This document shows, in pieces, positions 12,989-20,617 of a DNA stretch of 47,011 bases. The DNA is taken from contig JANWWK010000034.1 of NCBI GenBank assembly GCA_025056175.1, forward strand, positions 1 to 47,011. Reading direction: 5' to 3'. A program made the position numbers and the translations under genes. The notes under the pieces are model-generated. The model saw only the letters and a program-made list of their open reading frames with translations. It searched no databases and was not told the DNA's origin. The stretch is from Anaerolineales bacterium. GTDB lineage: Bacteria > Chloroflexota > Anaerolineae > Anaerolineales > Villigracilaceae. Each line of letters begins with the position of its first letter. The first letter of the stretch is position 1.

Positions 12989-13869
12989 CTCGTGAAATCA
13001 AACTCGGCAACAAACTGGTGGGCGATGGACATCCCGCCTATATCATCGCCGAAATCGGCATCAACCACAACGGCGATTTGAGCATCGCCAAACAAATGAT
13101 AAAAGCCGCTGCACATGCCGGAGCCGATGCCGTCAAATTTCAAAAACGCACACCAGAAATTTGCACCCCGCCCGAACAGCAAAAACAAATGCGCGAAACC
13201 CCCTGGGGGTACATCACCTATCTGGAATACCGTCACAAGGTTGAATTCGGCCTGGAAGAATACCGTGAAATTGACCGAACCTGCCGCGAACTGGGCATTG
13301 ACTGGTTCGTTTCGGTGTGGGACGAACCTTCGGTAGATTTCATGGAACAATTCGAGACGCCAGCCTACAAAATCCCCTCGGCTTCACTGACAGACCACAA
13401 CCTGCTCAAACACGTCCGCCGCACGGGCAAACCGCTCATCGTTTCAACCGGCATGTCCACCATGGACGAAATTCACCGCGCGATGGATGCTGTTGGGTTG
13501 GAAAACCTGGTCATCATGCACACCACCAGCGCCTATCCCTGCGACCCCGACGAACTCAACCTGCGGATGATTGAAACCCTGCGCCGGGAATTTCCGAACA
13601 CCCCCATCGGCTATTCTGGTCATGAAGTAGGCCTGGTGCCTTCGGCCGTAGCCGTGGCGCTGGGTGCCTGTGCCGTCGAACGACACTTCACCCTCGACCG
13701 CGCCATGTGGGGCAGCGACCAGGCGGCTTCCGTCGAACCAGGCGGTTTCGAGCGGCTGGTGAAATATATCCGCGTCACCGAGCAAGCCCTGGGAGATGGT
13801 GTCAAGCGCGTCTATGAAAGCGAACTGCCCTCCCTCAAGAAACTGCGCCGTGTGAGAAGCACGGAGTAA
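12985..13869 (+). CDS. neuB: NeuB-family nonulosonic acid (sialic acid) synthase without SAF domain
   Basis: 294 residues, TIM-barrel NeuB fold: IIAEIGINHNGDL near the N terminus, VKFQKRTPEI (Lys51/Lys54), SVWDEPSVDF, HTTSAYPCDPDELNLRMI, and the metal-site histidines in GYSGHEVG (His213) and ERHFTLDRAMWGSD (His234). NeuB condenses phosphoenolpyruvate with an N-acylmannosamine (or its 6-phosphate) to a nine-carbon acid. The protein ends at KLRRVRSTE, just where the C-terminal antifreeze-like SAF domain of the about 345-residue E. coli/Neisseria enzymes would begin. A short NeuB subfamily of this length is known. AAGGAG lies 12 bases before the start, and its ATG overlaps the neuA stop. Confidence 0.92.
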   Translation: MTREIKLGNKLVGDGHPAYIIAEIGINHNGDLSIAKQMIKAAAHAGADAVKFQKRTPEICTPPEQQKQMRETPWGYITYLEYRHKVEFGLEEYREIDRTCRELGIDWFVSVWDEPSVDFMEQFETPAYKIPSASLTDHNLLKHVRRTGKPLIVSTGMSTMDEIHRAMDAVGLENLVIMHTTSAYPCDPDELNLRMIETLRREFPNTPIGYSGHEVGLVPSAVAVALGACAVERHFTLDRAMWGSDQAASVEPGGFERLVKYIRVTEQALGDGVKRVYESELPSLKKLRRVRSTE

Positions 13870-13890
13870 TCAGTAATCAATGAACAGTGT

Positions 13891-13936
13891 GATAACTGAC
13901 AACTGATAACTGAATAACTGATAACTGACAACTGAT
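13891..13936. repeat. GATAACTG-type repeat array before the sulfotransferase
   Basis: The 17-base unit gataactgacaactgat occurs at 13891-13907 and exactly again at 13920-13936, with a related unit in between. The second copy contains the sulfotransferase ATG (13935). Related sequence occurs at 11722-11730 and 30013-30023, in both cases shortly before a start codon lacking a Shine-Dalgarno sequence. Confidence 0.8.
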
Positions 13937-14783
13937 GCTCCCCTCTCTCTATCACCTTCTGCGCCCTCCTGTGCGGTATCTCCAGGCCGTCTGGCGCTGG
14001 AAGCGGCTCACTTTTACCGAAGCGCCGCCCATTTTTGGGAATGCCAAGCCCAAAAGCGGTTCGCACCTGCTCACCCAAATTTTGGGTGGGTTCTGCCGTA
14101 TTGCGCCGTACCTGTATGTTCAAGCCGAACCGGTGCGTACCGTCAAGGCCGAAGGAGGGCGCTTCAGCCAGGCCGAAGTGCTGGCCCAACTCAAGCGCAT
14201 TCCGCCAGGAATCATCGGTTGGGGCTATCTGGATGCCACGCCCGAAAACATCGCCTTCCTCTGTCGCCCGGAGCGCGTCAACTACTTCATTTACCGCGAC
14301 CCACGCGATATGCTCGTCTCGCACATCTTCTTTGCGACCGAAATGCACCAGGGACATGGGATGCACGAGTATTACCAGACTCTCTCCGATTTTGATGAAC
14401 GGCTGAAGGTCGCCATTACTGGCATTCAGCAGGAAGGGCTGTACATGGTCAGCGTCCGTCAGCGCTACGAGGGCGTCTTCCAATGGCTCGAACAGCCCTC
14501 CGTTTTGTGCATCCGCTTCGAGGACCTGATTCATGAGCGGGAGCGCGTGCTGAACGCCATGCTCGACCAGGTGGAAAAGACCGGCTATCGCCTGCCCACC
14601 CCGCGCGAACAGGCGCTGGACATCTTACGCGAGGCCATCCAACCCCAAAAATCGAAAACCTTCCGCTCCGGCAAAACCGGCGAATGGCGCAAATACTTCA
14701 AACCCGAACACAAAGCCCTCTTCAAAGAAGTGGCCGGTGATTTACTGGTGCGGCTGGGATACGAAAAGGATAACGACTGGTAA
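13935..14783 (+). CDS. PAPS-dependent sulfotransferase
   Basis: 282 residues. The 5'-phosphosulfate loop is PKSGSHLL (39-46), the 3'-phosphate motif is YRDPRDMLVS (120-129), and the C-terminal FRSGKTGEWRKYF matches the RxGxxGdW motif of cytosolic-type sulfotransferases (PF00685). It would move a sulfuryl group from PAPS to a hydroxyl of a carbohydrate or other acceptor. Position straight after neuB, and on the same strand as the PAPS synthetase, suggests that the cluster's nonulosonate or its glycan is the acceptor (inference). The start sits within a repeat and has no Shine-Dalgarno sequence. Confidence 0.9.
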   Translation: MLPSLYHLLRPPVRYLQAVWRWKRLTFTEAPPIFGNAKPKSGSHLLTQILGGFCRIAPYLYVQAEPVRTVKAEGGRFSQAEVLAQLKRIPPGIIGWGYLDATPENIAFLCRPERVNYFIYRDPRDMLVSHIFFATEMHQGHGMHEYYQTLSDFDERLKVAITGIQQEGLYMVSVRQRYEGVFQWLEQPSVLCIRFEDLIHERERVLNAMLDQVEKTGYRLPTPREQALDILREAIQPQKSKTFRSGKTGEWRKYFKPEHKALFKEVAGDLLVRLGYEKDNDW

Positions 14784-14797
14784 ACCCTGTACTGCCC

Positions 14798-15604
14798 ATG
14801 TCCTCCTTCGACCTTTCCAACTGCCGCTTTGCCTTTTTAGACCTGGAAACCACCGGCCTTTCGCCCTGGTTTGGTGACCGGATTTGTGAAGTGGGGATTG
14901 TATTGACGGAAGGCAAACGCATTCGGGAAACCTTTCAAACGCTGGTCAACCCCCAGCGCCCGCTTTCACTCGGCGCGGCCAGCACCAGCGGCCTGACCGA
15001 TGCGATGCTCGCCGATGCACCACTGTTTGCCGTCGTTGCGCCCAAAGTGCAGGCGATGTTGAGCGATTCGGTGGTGGTTTGTCACAACGCGCAGTTTGAC
15101 CTGCAATTTCTGGACAGCGAATTTCGCCGCCTGGGCAGTCAAATCGAAATTCCTAACCTGATTGACACCCTGCGGATTGCACGCGAACACTTCGACTTTG
15201 CCTCCAATACCCTGACCAACATCGCCACCGAATTTGGCATTCAGAACCCAGAAGCACACCGCGCCCTCTCCGATGCAATCACTGGCAAGAACGTCTTCTT
15301 CGCACTGATGGAATCTTTGCGTCCGATGCGCCCGCTCGAAGAGTTTATCGGCATCTACAACTCTCCCGCCTGGCCGAATGAGGGTATCCGTCTGCCTGTG
15401 GCGTGGAACGAGGCCCTCACCAGTGGCAAACGCTTGTGGATAACGTATGTGGACAAAAACGGTGAACGCACCCAGCGTGCCATCACGCCCTTACAGGTCA
15501 TCGGCCTGGCCGATTACATTTACCTGCGCGCCTGGTGCCATTTGCGGAACGATGAACGCAGCTTCCGCCTAGACCGCGTGTTGGAGATGTGGCCCGAAAC
15601 CTGA
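14798..15604 (+). CDS. DnaQ-like DEDDh 3'-5' exonuclease fused to a WYL-type domain
   Basis: 268 residues. The N-terminal half (about 8-175) has DEDDh exonuclease motifs: LDLETTG (Asp15, Glu17), HNAQFDLQFL (Asp101) and HRALSDA (His154, Asp159). The C-terminal third (about 195-265) resembles a WYL domain: LPVAWNEALTSGKRLWITYVD and then YIYLRAWCHLRNDERSFRLDRV (written here in two parts: YIYLRAWCHLR, NDERSFRLDRV), like the WYL consensus ending in fRLDRI. WYL domains bind nucleic acids or nucleotide ligands and are common in regulators of defence systems. It starts 14 bases after the sulfotransferase stop but has no obvious link to glycan synthesis. Exonuclease call firm; WYL assignment by motif. 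Confidence 0.85.
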   Translation: MSSFDLSNCRFAFLDLETTGLSPWFGDRICEVGIVLTEGKRIRETFQTLVNPQRPLSLGAASTSGLTDAMLADAPLFAVVAPKVQAMLSDSVVVCHNAQFDLQFLDSEFRRLGSQIEIPNLIDTLRIAREHFDFASNTLTNIATEFGIQNPEAHRALSDAITGKNVFFALMESLRPMRPLEEFIGIYNSPAWPNEGIRLPVAWNEALTSGKRLWITYVDKNGERTQRAITPLQVIGLADYIYLRAWCHLRNDERSFRLDRVLEMWPET

Positions 15605-15636
15605 CACTTGTCACGCCGAGGCGGGTTGTTTGTCGG

Positions 15637-15665
15637 TTGCAGAAAAAGCCGAAAGGGGTTAAGAT
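15637..15665 (+). promoter_or_regulatory. Probable promoter upstream of the aminotransferase leader
   Basis: TTGCAG (15637-15642) and TAAGAT (15660-15665) are separated by exactly 17 bases, a good sigma-70 match. Transcription would start near 15672, ahead of a short leader ORF and a terminator. Confidence 0.55.
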
Positions 15666-15674
15666 AATAAAGCG

Positions 15675-15725
15675 ATGCTGATGTTGATGGAATGTTCCCT
15701 CGTGCGCGGCATCCTTTTGCCATGA
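15675..15725 (+). CDS. Candidate 16-codon leader peptide
   Basis: ATG at 15675 opens a 16-residue frame, MLMLMECSLVRGILLP, ending at TGA 15723-15725, ten bases before the terminator stem. It is rich in Leu, Met, Val and Ile (9 of 16). No Shine-Dalgarno is seen and the predicted transcript start is only a few bases upstream, so translation would be nearly leaderless. The stop is followed by a short tcagg/cctga hairpin that shares bases with the terminator. It may be chance; it is listed because of its position. Confidence 0.3.
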   Translation: MLMLMECSLVRGILLP

Positions 15726-15734
15726 ATCAGGTTC

Positions 15735-15770
15735 GCCTGACAGGTCAAGCATACCTGTCAGGCTTTTTTT
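15735..15770 (+). terminator. Rho-independent terminator upstream of the aminotransferase
   Basis: Perfect 11-bp stem gcctgacaggt (15735-15745) / acctgtcaggc (15753-15763), 7-base loop, then seven T (15764-15770). It ends only 53 bases before the aminotransferase ATG, with no evident promoter in between. It could simply end the upstream operon or act as an attenuator. Confidence 0.85.
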
Positions 15771-15823
15771 ATCCCTCCAAATCTGCCATCTTCCCAAAAC
15801 CCCACCATCTATAAGGAGTAAGA

Positions 15824-17071
15824 ATGCAGACCCCCTGGGAATACCGTTACGCTCACCGCACGCAGAAAATGGGCAGTTCGGTCATCCGCGAACTATTGAA
15901 ATTGACCGAACAACCCGACATCATCTCATTTGCGGGCGGCCTGCCCGCGCCAGAAGTGTTCCCCGTTGCAGAGTTCCGTGAAGCCTGCAACCGGGTCCTG
16001 GACACGTTAGGCGCACAGGCCTTGCAATACAGCACCACTGAAGGCTACACGCCTCTGCGAGAGATGATTGCCCGCCACACCGCACGCTACGGCATTCACG
16101 TCAACGCCAATAACATCGCCATCACCTCCGGCTCACAACAGGCGCTGGATTTCATCGGACGGCTGTTCATCAACCGCGGTGATTACATCGTGGTTGAATC
16201 GCCCACCTATCTGGGTGCGCTCCAGGCCTGGAATGCCTATGGCGCACAGTACATCTCTGTCCCATCGGATGAAAACGGCATGATTGTAGATGAACTGGAA
16301 AAAGCCCTGCGGATTGGCCCCAAGTTCATCTACGTCCTGCCTAACTTTCAGAACCCCAGCGGTGTCACCATGTCGCTGGAACGCCGGCAGAAACTGGTCG
16401 AAATTGCCGACCATTACGGCGTACCGATTATCGAAGACGACCCTTACGGTCAATTGCGCTTCGAGGGAGACCACCTGCCCTCCGTCGCCGTGTTAGACAG
16501 TCGCTACCGACACGACAACGGCTCTTACACCGGCAACGTGATTTACATGAGCACGTTCTCCAAACTCCTGGCGCCCGGTTTGCGCCTGGCATGGGTCATC
16601 GCTCCTGAACAGGTCATCCGCAAAATTGTGATGACCAAACAAGCCGCCGACCTGCACACGGCCACTTTCAGCCAAATTGTGGCGCACGAAGTCGCCAAAG
16701 GTGGCTTCCTGGATGAGCATGTCAAAGTTATCCGTGCCGTGTACAAAGAACGCCGCGACGTGATGCTGGAAACCATGGACGAAGTCTTTCCGCGCGAGGT
16801 GCGCTGGACGCGGCCACAGGGTGGCATGTTCCTGTGGGGCATTTTGCCTGAACACATGGACGCCGCCGAGGTCTTGAAAAAAGCGGTCGAAAAGAAAGTC
16901 GCTTTTGTGCCAGGCGCACCCTTCCATCCCACCGGGGGTGGCCAAAACACAATGCGCATCAATTTCTCTTACACCAAACCCGAAGTCATCCGCGAGGGCA
17001 TTACCCGGCTGGGCATGCTTTTGCGCGAAGAAGTCGCAAAGAACGCACGGCAGAAGCATTTGTACGATTGA
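15824..17071 (+). CDS. PLP-dependent class I aminotransferase (LysN/ARO8-like)
   Basis: 415 residues. Fold-type I features: ISFAGGLPAPEVFP near the N terminus, TSGSQQALDF (101-110), NFQNPSG (174-180), DDPYGQLRF (205-213), and the PLP lysine in STFSKLLAPGLRLAW (Lys247). The subfamily resembles 2-aminoadipate/aromatic/branched-chain aminotransferases of thermophiles and the C-terminal domain of MocR regulators, but there is no GntR domain. Substrate cannot be fixed from sequence. It has AAGGAG before its ATG. Its only nearby promoter lies beyond a terminator, so expression may depend on read-through. Confidence 0.9.
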   Translation: MQTPWEYRYAHRTQKMGSSVIRELLKLTEQPDIISFAGGLPAPEVFPVAEFREACNRVLDTLGAQALQYSTTEGYTPLREMIARHTARYGIHVNANNIAITSGSQQALDFIGRLFINRGDYIVVESPTYLGALQAWNAYGAQYISVPSDENGMIVDELEKALRIGPKFIYVLPNFQNPSGVTMSLERRQKLVEIADHYGVPIIEDDPYGQLRFEGDHLPSVAVLDSRYRHDNGSYTGNVIYMSTFSKLLAPGLRLAWVIAPEQVIRKIVMTKQAADLHTATFSQIVAHEVAKGGFLDEHVKVIRAVYKERRDVMLETMDEVFPREVRWTRPQGGMFLWGILPEHMDAAEVLKKAVEKKVAFVPGAPFHPTGGGQNTMRINFSYTKPEVIREGITRLGMLLREEVAKNARQKHLYD

Positions 17072-17115
17072 GCGCGATACCAGACGATAACCCCCAGACG
17101 GTCAACCTGTAAGAA

Positions 17116-17147
17116 GACGGCCACGCTCATTTGTCAACGTGGCCGTC
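17116..17147. terminator. Hairpin between convergent genes
   Basis: gacggccacg (17116-17125) pairs perfectly with cgtggccgtc (17138-17147) around a 12-base loop. It lies 44 bases after the aminotransferase stop and 36 bases from the malic enzyme stop on the other strand. No U-tract on either side, so it is a weak or factor-assisted bidirectional terminator. Confidence 0.5.
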
Positions 17148-17182
17148 CGCGTTTCAGCAAGTAGCGTTGTCGTCTATCTGTT

Positions 17183-18532
17183 TCATTCTTCCACATACGG
17201 CACATACTCAGCGCGCGCCAGTCCCTGGTCTATCGCCTTCTGCGCCACAGCACGGGCAACGGCCAGGTGGACTTTTTTATCCAGCGGGTTGGGAACGAGT
17301 TCCCCAGGCGGGGTCAGATTGGCAATCGTTTGTGCCGCTGCCAGGAGCATTTCATGGGTAATGCGCGGGGCGTGGGCATCTACTGCGCCGCGAAAAATGC
17401 CCGGAAATCCTAATAGATTATTGACTGATTTTCCATCTGCTGCAAAAAGCGCGCCCTGCGCAAGTGCAGTTTCAGGGTCAATTTCCGGGTTGGGATTGGA
17501 GAGCGCCAGAATGATTTGCCCCCGGCGCACCATCTCTGGCTGGATAAGCCCCGCTGCGCCGGTGGTCGCAATCACAATATCACAATTTGCCATAATTTCG
17601 CGCAGGGTAGAAGGCCGCCCACCCGCTTTTTCCAGCCGTTTGAGGGCCTCCGGGTTCAGGTCGGCCCCCCACACCGGGTTGCCGGTCAGACGCATCAGCA
17701 TCCGTGCTGTGGCAAAGCCGGCAGCTCCCAACCCAATTTGCCCAATTTTGGCCACCGAAAGGTACACGCCGGTCTGACGCGAGGCCACCATCAACGCCGC
17801 GGTGGTGACGACGGCGGTTCCGTGCTGGTCATCGTGCATCACCGGAATATCGAGCCGCTGTTGCAGACGCTCTTCAATATCGAAACAACGGGGAGCGGAA
17901 ATATCCTCCAGTTGAATGGCGGCAAAGGTCGGCGCAATGGCGGCAACGGTTTCCACAATCCGGTCGGGGTCGCGCGTATCCAGCAAAATCGGGACGCCCG
18001 AAAGCCCCACCAGCGTTTCCATCAGCATCGCTTTGCCCTCCATCACGGGCATCCCGGCCAGAGGGCCGATGTCGCCCAGCCCCAAAACGGCGGTGCCATC
18101 GGTGACGATGGCGACCATGTGGCTGGTGCTGGTATAAAGCCGTGCCAGGGAGGGGTCTCTGGCAATTTTCAGGCACACTTCGGCCACGCCAGGCGTATAG
18201 ACCCGGCGCAGCGTGGCAAGCGAATCGACCGGGTAACGCGCCCGCACGGCTATTTTGCCTTTCTGGTGCAGTTCCAGCACTTCATCGCGCACATCCATCA
18301 CCTTCGAACCGGGAATGGCGCGGATGGCTTCAAGAATGTTCTCCATCTGCTCCAAACTGTCGGCATAGATGACGATATCGCGCACGACATGACGCGAGGT
18401 TTCGGTGAGCAGGTGAATATCACCCAGCCCGCCGCCCGCCTCGGAAATGACCGAAAGCAGGCGCGCCAGTTGTCCGATGGTTTGCTCGTTACGAACGCGC
18501 ACCGTGCGGCTGATTTTGCGTTCCCAGGCCAT
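17183..18532 (-). CDS. NAD(P)-dependent malic enzyme with N-terminal ACT domain
   Basis: 449 residues. An ACT-like domain (about 8-85: [19 protein letters not shown]) precedes a short malic enzyme: [38 protein letters not shown], the metal site [21 protein letters not shown], the Rossmann loop [13 protein letters not shown], and [10 protein letters not shown]. It decarboxylates malate to pyruvate with reduction of NAD or NADP. The ACT domain suggests allosteric control, perhaps by an amino acid. Its ATG follows directly on the stop of the HAD gene, with GGAGGA before it. Confidence 0.94.
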   Translation of the reverse strand: MAWERKISRTVRVRNEQTIGQLARLLSVISEAGGGLGDIHLLTETSRHVVRDIVIYADSLEQMENILEAIRAIPGSKVMDVRDEVLELHQKGKIAVRARYPVDSLATLRRVYTPGVAEVCLKIARDPSLARLYTSTSHMVAIVTDGTAVLGLGDIGPLAGMPVMEGKAMLMETLVGLSGVPILLDTRDPDRIVETVAAIAPTFAAIQLEDISAPRCFDIEERLQQRLDIPVMHDDQHGTAVVTTAALMVASRQTGVYLSVAKIGQIGLGAAGFATARMLMRLTGNPVWGADLNPEALKRLEKAGGRPSTLREIMANCDIVIATTGAAGLIQPEMVRRGQIILALSNPNPEIDPETALAQGALFAADGKSVNNLLGFPGIFRGAVDAHAPRITHEMLLAAAQTIANLTPPGELVPNPLDKKVHLAVARAVAQKAIDQGLARAEYVPYVEE

Positions 18533-19261
18533 TCAGTTCCTCCGTGCGAGAAAATCCAAAATTTGGGGATGCGCTTGAATCACCGGACAATCGGGATTCT
18601 CAAATAGCCCTTCGTGGTCGTACAACACGCCCAACATCCCCGCCTGACGTGCGCCAACCACGTCGGCAAAGTAGTTATCGCCAATGTAAATGGATTGTTC
18701 CGGTGCAAAACCGGCTTTTTGGAGCAGGTAATGAAACACTTCGGGGTGCGGCTTGCGGATTCCGGCCTCGCCAGCATAAACAATCAGGTCAAAGTAGCCT
18801 GCCAACCCGATTTCATTCAGATAGTCGTCATACGGCTCAAAACGGTTGGAAAGAATGCCGAGGAAATAGCCCCGTTGGCGCAAAGCATGCAGGGTTTCGT
18901 GAACGTCCTCGAAGAGAACATCTTGCGGCTGATAGTGTTCATTCATATAAGCGGTCATGTGCGGGGCGAGAGCGCGCGCCTGTTCTTCCGAAGCACCCAA
19001 GACCTGCAACTGTCGAAAACAGTAATTGAGCCAGAAAGCACGGCTATCATCCTGAAAGGTTTCGCGGTCTCGAACCAGTTCGGGCGATTCGGCAAAGTAG
19101 AGATGTTCCCAGATGGCGGCGCGGCGGCGGGTTTGAGGGTCGCTTGGCACGCCCAACACGGAGGCGTATTCTGCAAACACCACCCGTCCCGAAGGGCGGT
19201 TGAGTCGCAATGTGCCATCCAGGTCGTAGAAAACAGCACAGATTCCGTTGGGAGAGAGCAT
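18533..19261 (-). CDS. HAD-superfamily hydrolase (subclass IA)
   Basis: 242 residues from the ATG at 19261, preceded by AAAGGAAC. A longer in-frame reading would run backwards over the coiled-coil gene and is rejected. Motif I is FYDLDGTL (nucleophile Asp and Asp+2), motif II ILSNRFEPYDDYL, motif III Lys in RKPHPEVF, motif IV IGDNYFADVVGARQAGM. A helical cap lies between motifs I and II. It is probably a small-molecule phosphatase of the phosphoglycolate phosphatase/YjjG type. It abuts the malic enzyme gene. Confidence 0.88.
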   Translation of the reverse strand: MLSPNGICAVFYDLDGTLRLNRPSGRVVFAEYASVLGVPSDPQTRRRAAIWEHLYFAESPELVRDRETFQDDSRAFWLNYCFRQLQVLGASEEQARALAPHMTAYMNEHYQPQDVLFEDVHETLHALRQRGYFLGILSNRFEPYDDYLNEIGLAGYFDLIVYAGEAGIRKPHPEVFHYLLQKAGFAPEQSIYIGDNYFADVVGARQAGMLGVLYDHEGLFENPDCPVIQAHPQILDFLARRN

Positions 19262-19285
19262 AGTTCCTTTTCTTATAAGCGAAGT

Positions 19286-19303
19286 CCCCGCCTGTGGGCG
19301 GGG
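19286..19303. other. Short GC hairpin between the coiled-coil and HAD genes
   Basis: ccccgcc (19286-19292) and ggcgggg (19297-19303) form a perfect 7-bp stem with a tgtg tetraloop. No U-tract follows in the minus direction, so it more likely affects mRNA stability than termination. Confidence 0.4.
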
Positions 19304-19310
19304 AGGAGGG

Positions 19311-19832
19311 TCAATCAGTCGCTTCCTTTTGGGGCGTAAGCGGCGGTTCGGTACGCGGCTCCATCGCCGAGAGAGAAGGGCCACGCAAACGGTCTTCTTC
19401 GACCTTGCGAATACCGTTGCGAACTTGTGTGAGCAGACGGCTGAGTTCTTCTTCAAGCGTCTGAAGCGATTCGATGACGTAGGCATCGGCGTCGCGGCGC
19501 GTGGCAGCAGCATCTTCGCGCGCCTGGTTGACGATTTGCGTGGCGCGGGTTTGGGCGCTCTTGACGATGGCCTCGCGTTCAATCAGTTGTTCAGCCTTTT
19601 CTTTGGCGAGCGCCACAATGCGGCTGGCTTCTTCCTGCGCCTGCGCGATGATGCGGTCGCGCTGCGCCATCAACTGCTGGGCTTTTTTGACTTCTTCGGG
19701 AATGGTCACGCGCATCTGGTCAATGATGTCCAGCATTTTATCTTCATCCACCACCACATTACGGGTGAACGGCACAGCACGGGCTTCATTGAAGAGTTCT
19801 TCGAGTCGGTCAACCAGGTGCAGGATGTCCAT
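19311..19832 (-). CDS. DivIVA/ATP-synthase-b-like coiled-coil protein
   Basis: 173 residues, no membrane segment. The N-terminal part (MDILHLVDRLEELFNEAR, then NVVVDEDKMLDIIDQMRVTIP) resembles a conserved family of Firmicutes and Chloroflexota often annotated ATPase or DivIVA-like. Residues about 48-145 form a long Ala/Glu/Arg-rich coiled coil (KKAQQLMAQRDRIIAQAQEE, then AQTRATQIVNQAREDAAATR). The C-terminal tail is Pro/Glu-rich. In related genomes this gene often lies near yceD-rpmF; those are absent here. A structural or scaffolding role is possible. GAGG lies before the start, and an extended -10 promoter lies upstream. Confidence 0.75.
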   Translation of the reverse strand: MDILHLVDRLEELFNEARAVPFTRNVVVDEDKMLDIIDQMRVTIPEEVKKAQQLMAQRDRIIAQAQEEASRIVALAKEKAEQLIEREAIVKSAQTRATQIVNQAREDAAATRRDADAYVIESLQTLEEELSRLLTQVRNGIRKVEEDRLRGPSLSAMEPRTEPPLTPQKEATD

Positions 19833-19867
19833 AGATACCTCTTACAGGCTGGAGAAAGGCGTGAACA

Positions 19868-19876
19868 ATTCTAGCA
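19868..19876 (-). promoter_or_regulatory. Extended -10 promoter of the coiled-coil gene
   Basis: Minus-strand sequence TGCTAGAAT, a TGn motif plus TAGAAT, about 36 bases before the ATG. No -35 is evident. The same nonamer is found upstream of radA. Confidence 0.5.
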
Positions 19877-19918
19877 TATTATTGGCGTTCGGTGAGAGCG
19901 TGCAAAAGGGTATAAGGG

Positions 19919-20596
19919 TCACATTCCTGCCGATTTCGTTGCAAAATCGCACAAAGAGCGCAACGGGCAGGTTGGACAATTCGGTTTGCGCGCCTGGCAG
20001 ATTTCGCGCCCAAGCCGGATGATGTTGAGATGTGCGGCATAGTAAGTTTCAGGCGGCAGGAGCGCCTCCATGTGCGTATGTGCGTCTTCGACCGTCATCT
20101 TCTCCGGGCGCAGTCCCAGTCGTCCGGTGACGCGATAGACGTGCGTATCCACCGGAAAGGCCGGGCGCCCCAGCGAGAAGCACAAGACGATGGCAGCGGT
20201 TTTGGGGCCGACGCCATTGAATTTCATCAACCAGGTGCGGGCTTCTTCCAACGGCAGGGTTTGCAAAAACGACAAATCCAGATTGCCGCGCTCGCGGGTA
20301 ATTTCGCGCAAAACCTGCTGAATGCGCGGCCCCTTTTGGTTTGCCAGCCCGGCCACGCGCACACAGGCAATCACTTCATCAGGGTCGGCATCCCGCACAG
20401 CTTCCCAGGTGGGGAAACGGCGGCGCAAAGCCTCGAAGGCTTTGTCACGGTTTACGTCATTCGTATTTTGCGAGAGGATGGTCGAAACCAGTTCATCCAG
20501 CGGTGGCAAGGGATTGCGCCAGAGAGGTTCGCCATAAAAAGCAAGTAACGTGTGGTGAACAGCAAGAGCTTTTGCGGATGAATCCATGAATGGCAT
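19919..20596 (-). CDS. nth: Endonuclease III-like DNA glycosylase/AP lyase
   Basis: 225 residues. The HhH-GPD fold shows ISQNTND-type helix (TILSQNTNDVNRDKAF), the helix-hairpin-helix FNGVGPKTAA with the catalytic lysine, the catalytic aspartate in PVDTHVYRV, and a C-terminal iron-sulfur loop C-x6-C-x2-C-x5-C (CQARKPNCPTCPLRSLC). It removes oxidised pyrimidines and cleaves abasic sites. It follows the asparaginase gene by 21 bases, so the two are probably co-transcribed with the upstream MBL-fold gene. Confidence 0.93.
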   Translation of the reverse strand: MPFMDSSAKALAVHHTLLAFYGEPLWRNPLPPLDELVSTILSQNTNDVNRDKAFEALRRRFPTWEAVRDADPDEVIACVRVAGLANQKGPRIQQVLREITRERGNLDLSFLQTLPLEEARTWLMKFNGVGPKTAAIVLCFSLGRPAFPVDTHVYRVTGRLGLRPEKMTVEDAHTHMEALLPPETYYAAHLNIIRLGREICQARKPNCPTCPLRSLCDFATKSAGM

Positions 20597-20617
20597 CCAA
20601 ACACAAATCGTTACACT

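Noticed and set aside
13891-13936. CRISPR-like array
   Set aside because: Only two exact units separated by a related unit, no distinct spacers of constant length, and no cas genes.
19262-19582. N-terminal extension of the HAD hydrolase
   Set aside because: The extra 107 codons overlap the coiled-coil gene in another frame and are Arg/Ser/Pro-rich; the ATG at 19261 has a good ribosome site and starts just before the HAD motif.
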